Below are positions 61,631 to 64,000 of a DNA stretch of 64,000 nucleotides, one piece after another. Made by a program: the position numbers and the translations under genes. The DNA lies in NCBI RefSeq assembly GCF_900114875.1, contig NZ_FPKW01000004.1, positions 62,001-126,000 of the forward strand, given 5' to 3'. This DNA comes from Chryseobacterium limigenitum. GTDB lineage: Bacteria > Bacteroidota > Bacteroidia > Flavobacteriales > Weeksellaceae. The notes under the pieces are model-generated. The model saw only the letters and a list, made by a program, of their open reading frames with translations, had not been told where the DNA came from and ran no database searches. The stretch's first letter is position 1. The number at the start of each line of letters is the position of its first letter.

Positions 61631-62281
61631 TTATAGCCGATTAATCTCAAGCATCACTTTTTTGCTAAAAGGGTTACAATAAGACAGATTGAAGTCAAAG
61701 AGCTCCTCCGCTGTGTAAGATTTTTCAACTGCAATCCTCAGCATGGTCTTAGCTCTGTTTAGACGGACTTTGACATTTGTTTCACTGATGTTGAGAAGTG
61801 CAGATGTTTCAGAGACATTCAATCCGTTTATTTCTCTTAAAGAAAATACAATTCGATAATCTTCAGGTATTTGAGCCAGAGAATTCTCAATGATGTACCC
61901 CAACTCACGGCTGTGAATTTCTTTTTGTATGTCGGTCATTGAATTGCTGAACATAGGCGTTTCATTTTCATTAATAATCTCATTCGCAAATTCATTTTTA
62001 TAGCTGAATTTCTGTTTTTTACGATAGCAGTTATTTAACATTATTCTGATTATCCAGGTCTTAAAACCAGCGCGTTTTTCGAATTGGCCCAGATTTTTGT
62101 AAGCATCAATATAAGTATCCTGCATTAAATCCTGTGTATCTTCATGGTTGTAATTATATGACCTTCCAATTTTGTATAAATAGGAATTAAAACGTTTTAC
62201 GATAATTTCATAAAGAGGTTTTTCTCCTTTTAAAATACGGTTGATAATTTCAACTTCTGTTAATTGACCGAACTGATCCAT
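61631..62281 (-). CDS. ECF-type RNA polymerase sigma factor
   Basis: 216 residues. Region 2 is visible as YNHEDTQDLMQDTYIDAYKN and FKTWIIRIMLNNCYRKKQKF. Region 4 is VFSLREINGLNVSETSALLN and NVKVRLNRAKTMLR. This is the layout of a group 4 (ECF) sigma factor. It follows the DoxX gene by 2 nt and lacks an intact anti-sigma gene, whose remains appear at 61142-61309. Its signal is unknown; oxidative or nitrosative stress fits the neighbours. Confidence 0.93.
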   Translation of the reverse strand: MDQFGQLTEVEIINRILKGEKPLYEIIVKRFNSYLYKIGRSYNYNHEDTQDLMQDTYIDAYKNLGQFEKRAGFKTWIIRIMLNNCYRKKQKFSYKNEFANEIINENETPMFSNSMTDIQKEIHSRELGYIIENSLAQIPEDYRIVFSLREINGLNVSETSALLNISETNVKVRLNRAKTMLRIAVEKSYTAEELFDFNLSYCNPFSKKVMLEINRL

Positions 62282-62283
62282 GT

Positions 62284-62667
62284 TTAGCTTAGAATTTTTG
62301 CTATTTTAGCCATTGAAAGAGCTGCAATTGCCATTACTAAGTCACGTACTGCCACATCAATGAAGTTAAGACTTAATAATAATGTAATTGCTATCACTGT
62401 TAACCAGCCTGCCACGATATAGCCACCTATTTCTGCTTTTTTGAGAACAATAATGCCAGCCAAAATTTCTATTACACCTACAATCATCATGAAAACCGAA
62501 GCAGAAATGGGCAAAACGTTCCCAATTGAAGGGTTGACATACTGTTGCCAATCTGTAAGCAAGTTAGTGAATTTGTCTGCTCCCGCAACTATAGGAACAA
62601 CTACAAAGGTGTACCTTAACAGATTGAATGCTTGTTTAAGCGCTTTACTTTTGAAAGTATTTTCCAT
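62284..62667 (-). CDS. DoxX-like small membrane protein
   Basis: 127 residues with four hydrophobic helices. LLRYTFVVVPIVAGADKFTN resembles the DoxX N-terminal signature, and MMIVGVIEILAGIIVLKKAE is the second helix with the conserved Glu. Family members sit in the inner membrane and are often linked to oxidative stress or sulphur metabolism. It is directly upstream of the sigma gene (2-nt gap), so they form an operon. Confidence 0.8.
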   Translation of the reverse strand: MENTFKSKALKQAFNLLRYTFVVVPIVAGADKFTNLLTDWQQYVNPSIGNVLPISASVFMMIVGVIEILAGIIVLKKAEIGGYIVAGWLTVIAITLLLSLNFIDVAVRDLVMAIAALSMAKIAKILS

Positions 62668-62901
62668 GTTTTTATCTTAATTACTTTATACTTTATTAGA
62701 GTAAATGACAGGTAGAAAGGTTACAATCAGTTAAAAAAAATGATCGTTATAAAAATATACAAGTTTATGTCAATCATCCTTTTGTTTTCCTGTGTAAAAT
62801 TCGTCATAGAAGAGTGTTAGCAGGCGTGAGATCTAAATCGATTAGTTTGAGCCAACTTCTTAAAATATATAAAGATGTTTTTGTCTTTTATTTATTTTCT
62901 C

Positions 62902-62909
62902 TATATTTG
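62902..62909 (+). promoter_or_regulatory. -7 element of the truncated-haemoglobin promoter
   Basis: TATATTTG lies 42 nt before the haemoglobin ATG, with a TTG at 62881-62883 about 18 nt upstream. The combination matches a Bacteroidota promoter. The AAAGATGTTTTTGTCTTTT sequence around the TTG is partly symmetric and could be a regulator site. Confidence 0.5.
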
Positions 62910-62951
62910 CATAACATTCCGCATCATGAATGTGGGTTAAAAATTTATTTA

Positions 62952-63320
62952 ATGAAAAGCAGCATTAAAAACTTTGATGACATTAAACTTTTGGTGGATT
63001 CTTTTTATAGTGAAGTTCAACGAGATCTATTGATTGGTGGTATTTTTGTTGGTGCGATAAAAGACTGGACAAAACATTTGGAAAAAATGTACACTTTCTG
63101 GCAAACAGTTTTACTTGGTGAACATACGTATAATGGAAGTCCATTCCCTCCGCACGCACAAATGCCACTTAATGGAAGGCATTTTGAGCGTTGGCTAAAT
63201 ATCTGGTCTGCAACAATAGATAAACATTTTGAAGGCAGGATCGCTGAAGAAGCTAAATGGAGAGCCGAAAAAATGGCTAGACTTTTTCTGATAAAAATTC
63301 AATCCAACAATCAAAAATGA
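62952..63320 (+). CDS. Group III truncated haemoglobin
   Basis: The frame is open further upstream, but ATG 62952 gives 122 residues and lies right after a promoter. The sequence has the two-over-two globin pattern of group III: IKLLVDSFYSEVQRDLLIGG, LEKMYTFWQTVLLGEHTYNG, SPFPPHAQMPL with the expected His region, and FERWLNIWSATIDKHFEG. Such proteins bind O2/NO with haem and are linked to NO detoxification or electron transfer. A cupin and an Rrf2-type repressor gene follow. Confidence 0.88.
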   Translation: MKSSIKNFDDIKLLVDSFYSEVQRDLLIGGIFVGAIKDWTKHLEKMYTFWQTVLLGEHTYNGSPFPPHAQMPLNGRHFERWLNIWSATIDKHFEGRIAEEAKWRAEKMARLFLIKIQSNNQK

Positions 63321-63475
63321 AGCTCGTCACATTTATGAAGGGCATTACAGTGCAAAAGTTTTAACGTGAAGTTTTGAAAACTGGTATGTATCATCTTAAA
63401 ATTGTTGTCGCTGAAACTAATGAGAGACAAAACAATAATTAAGACCACTTTAATTTCATTAATAATAATAAATCT

Positions 63476-63799
63476 ATGATTAAGATAGCTTCAATTTTAA
63501 CAGACATTCAATACGGTGAGAACGATCCCTCAATCAGTGTACTTATCAATACTTTACATGCCAAGGAAATAAGGATTGTTTTTAAAAAAAGTCAGGAAAT
63601 GATTGCGCATAAAGCAGCGTATCCGATTGTGGTCACTGTTATTGATGGTAGTATTGACTTCGGGGTAGATTCCGAGCGATTTACCTTGGATAAAGGCATG
63701 ATAATAGCTTTGGAAGCGAATATGCTGCATGATCTAAAAGCAACAAAAGATAGTATAGTACTGTTATCAATGAATAAATCGGTCACAAGCCAACATTAA
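63476..63799 (+). CDS. Small cupin-domain protein
   Basis: 107 residues forming a single cupin beta-barrel: SQEMIAHKAAYPIVVTVIDG (first motif) and LDKGMIIALEANMLHDLKAT (second motif). It keeps the His in AHK and in LHD but lacks the full metal-binding set, so it may be non-catalytic. It is between the haemoglobin and Rrf2 genes, a common trio in NO or redox regulation of flavobacteria. Confidence 0.8.
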   Translation: MIKIASILTDIQYGENDPSISVLINTLHAKEIRIVFKKSQEMIAHKAAYPIVVTVIDGSIDFGVDSERFTLDKGMIIALEANMLHDLKATKDSIVLLSMNKSVTSQH

Positions 63800-63837
63800 T
63801 AGAAGACATACTTGCAAGAGCAAAAACAATAATTTAT

Positions 63838-64000
63838 ATGGGATTTTTTTCTAAAACCTGCGAATATGCCATAAGAGCTGTTCTTTATATTGCCAGCCAA
63901 TCTCAGGAGGGAAAGCGTGTAGGAATTAAAGAAATTGCGGAAAACATTAATTCTCCTGAATATTTTCTTGGTAAAATACTTCAGAGACTTAGTCGTGCAG
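63838..64000 (+). CDS. Rrf2-family transcriptional regulator, 5' part
   Basis: The frame from ATG 63838 to the window end reads MGFFSKTCEYAIRAVLYIAS, then KEIAENINSPEYFLGKILQR. This is the N-terminal winged helix of Rrf2 regulators (NsrR/IscR group). The iron-sulphur cysteines, if present, would be beyond the window. With truncated haemoglobin and cupin genes upstream, an NO- or redox-sensing repressor is likely. Confidence 0.85.
   Translation, partial: MGFFSKTCEYAIRAVLYIASQSQEGKRVGIKEIAENINSPEYFLGKILQRLSRA

Noticed and set aside
63321..63475. Short coding-like stretch between haemoglobin and cupin genes
   Set aside because: About 17 codons in frame with protein-like residues but no start and no family; likely chance.
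13008..64000. A second attachment site with the tRNA-Ser 3' end
   Set aside because: I looked for GGTTCGAATCCC and TCTCTCTCC to the right by eye and found no copy in the window; it may lie beyond 64000.
1..64000. CRISPR array, rRNA or intact insertion sequence
   Set aside because: No regularly spaced repeats with spacers, no rRNA-like stretch and no transposase frame were found.

Overview
The window looks like a low-GC chromosome segment of a flavobacterium, most like Chryseobacterium or a close Weeksellaceae relative. The reasons are TAnnTTTG-type -7 promoter elements, almost no Shine-Dalgarno signal, a Por/type IX-like secreted metalloprotease, truncated-haemoglobin/Rrf2 genes and typical small GCG-rich intergenic repeats. 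The genus is inferred from style, not from a search.

Region 1 (1-8861) is a glucuronoxylan-use locus: the end of a GPH-family sugar symporter, a GH10 xylanase, a GH43 glycosidase and a GH67 alpha-glucuronidase. A secreted protein, an AraC regulator, a HAD phosphatase and an NAD-binding dehydrogenase follow. Region 2 (9400-12900) holds an acyl-CoA dehydrogenase and a cold-shock-type operon with a leader of about 400 nt. That operon encodes a degenerate DEAD-box protein lacking the second RecA domain, and two cold-shock-domain proteins.

Region 3 (13008 to about 52.5 kb) is an accessory island next to a tRNA-Ser(TGA) gene. A large serine recombinase reads antisense through the tRNA. The island falls into blocks: (i) 15881-25709, regulators plus redox/detoxification enzymes (SnoaL-like, SDR, tautomerase, isochorismatase-like, pirin, old yellow enzyme); (ii) 26155-33616, a six-gene operon with two TRAFAC-like GTPases, a GAP1-like adaptor protein and a nucleoside-phosphorylase-type effector that shares its C-terminal adaptor domain with GAP1, a predicted double-GTPase conflict system; (iii) 34463-48339, Gabija (GajB/GajA), a STAND NTPase with an N-terminal PD-(D/E)xK/Cap4-like nuclease region, and a complete Wadjet JetABCD set; (iv) 49107-52451, unknown genes and gene debris.

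The most unusual observation is that the junctions between blocks (15.4-15.7, 25.8, 34.2 and 48.6-48.8 kb) all carry the 3' end of the same otherwise unseen coding family. These tails are short, share a peptide like FIDDL[IV]RLSQIKQEL, and differ mostly at synonymous positions. All point the same way. They look like scars or homology anchors left by serial insertion or exchange of defence cassettes.

Region 4 (52680-64000) returns to ordinary genes: a Crp-like regulator, a secreted M43-type metalloprotease, a lipoprotein, a TolC/HlyD/MFS efflux operon with a divergent AraC regulator, an ECF sigma factor with DoxX and a decayed anti-sigma gene, and a truncated haemoglobin/cupin/Rrf2 cluster cut by the window end.
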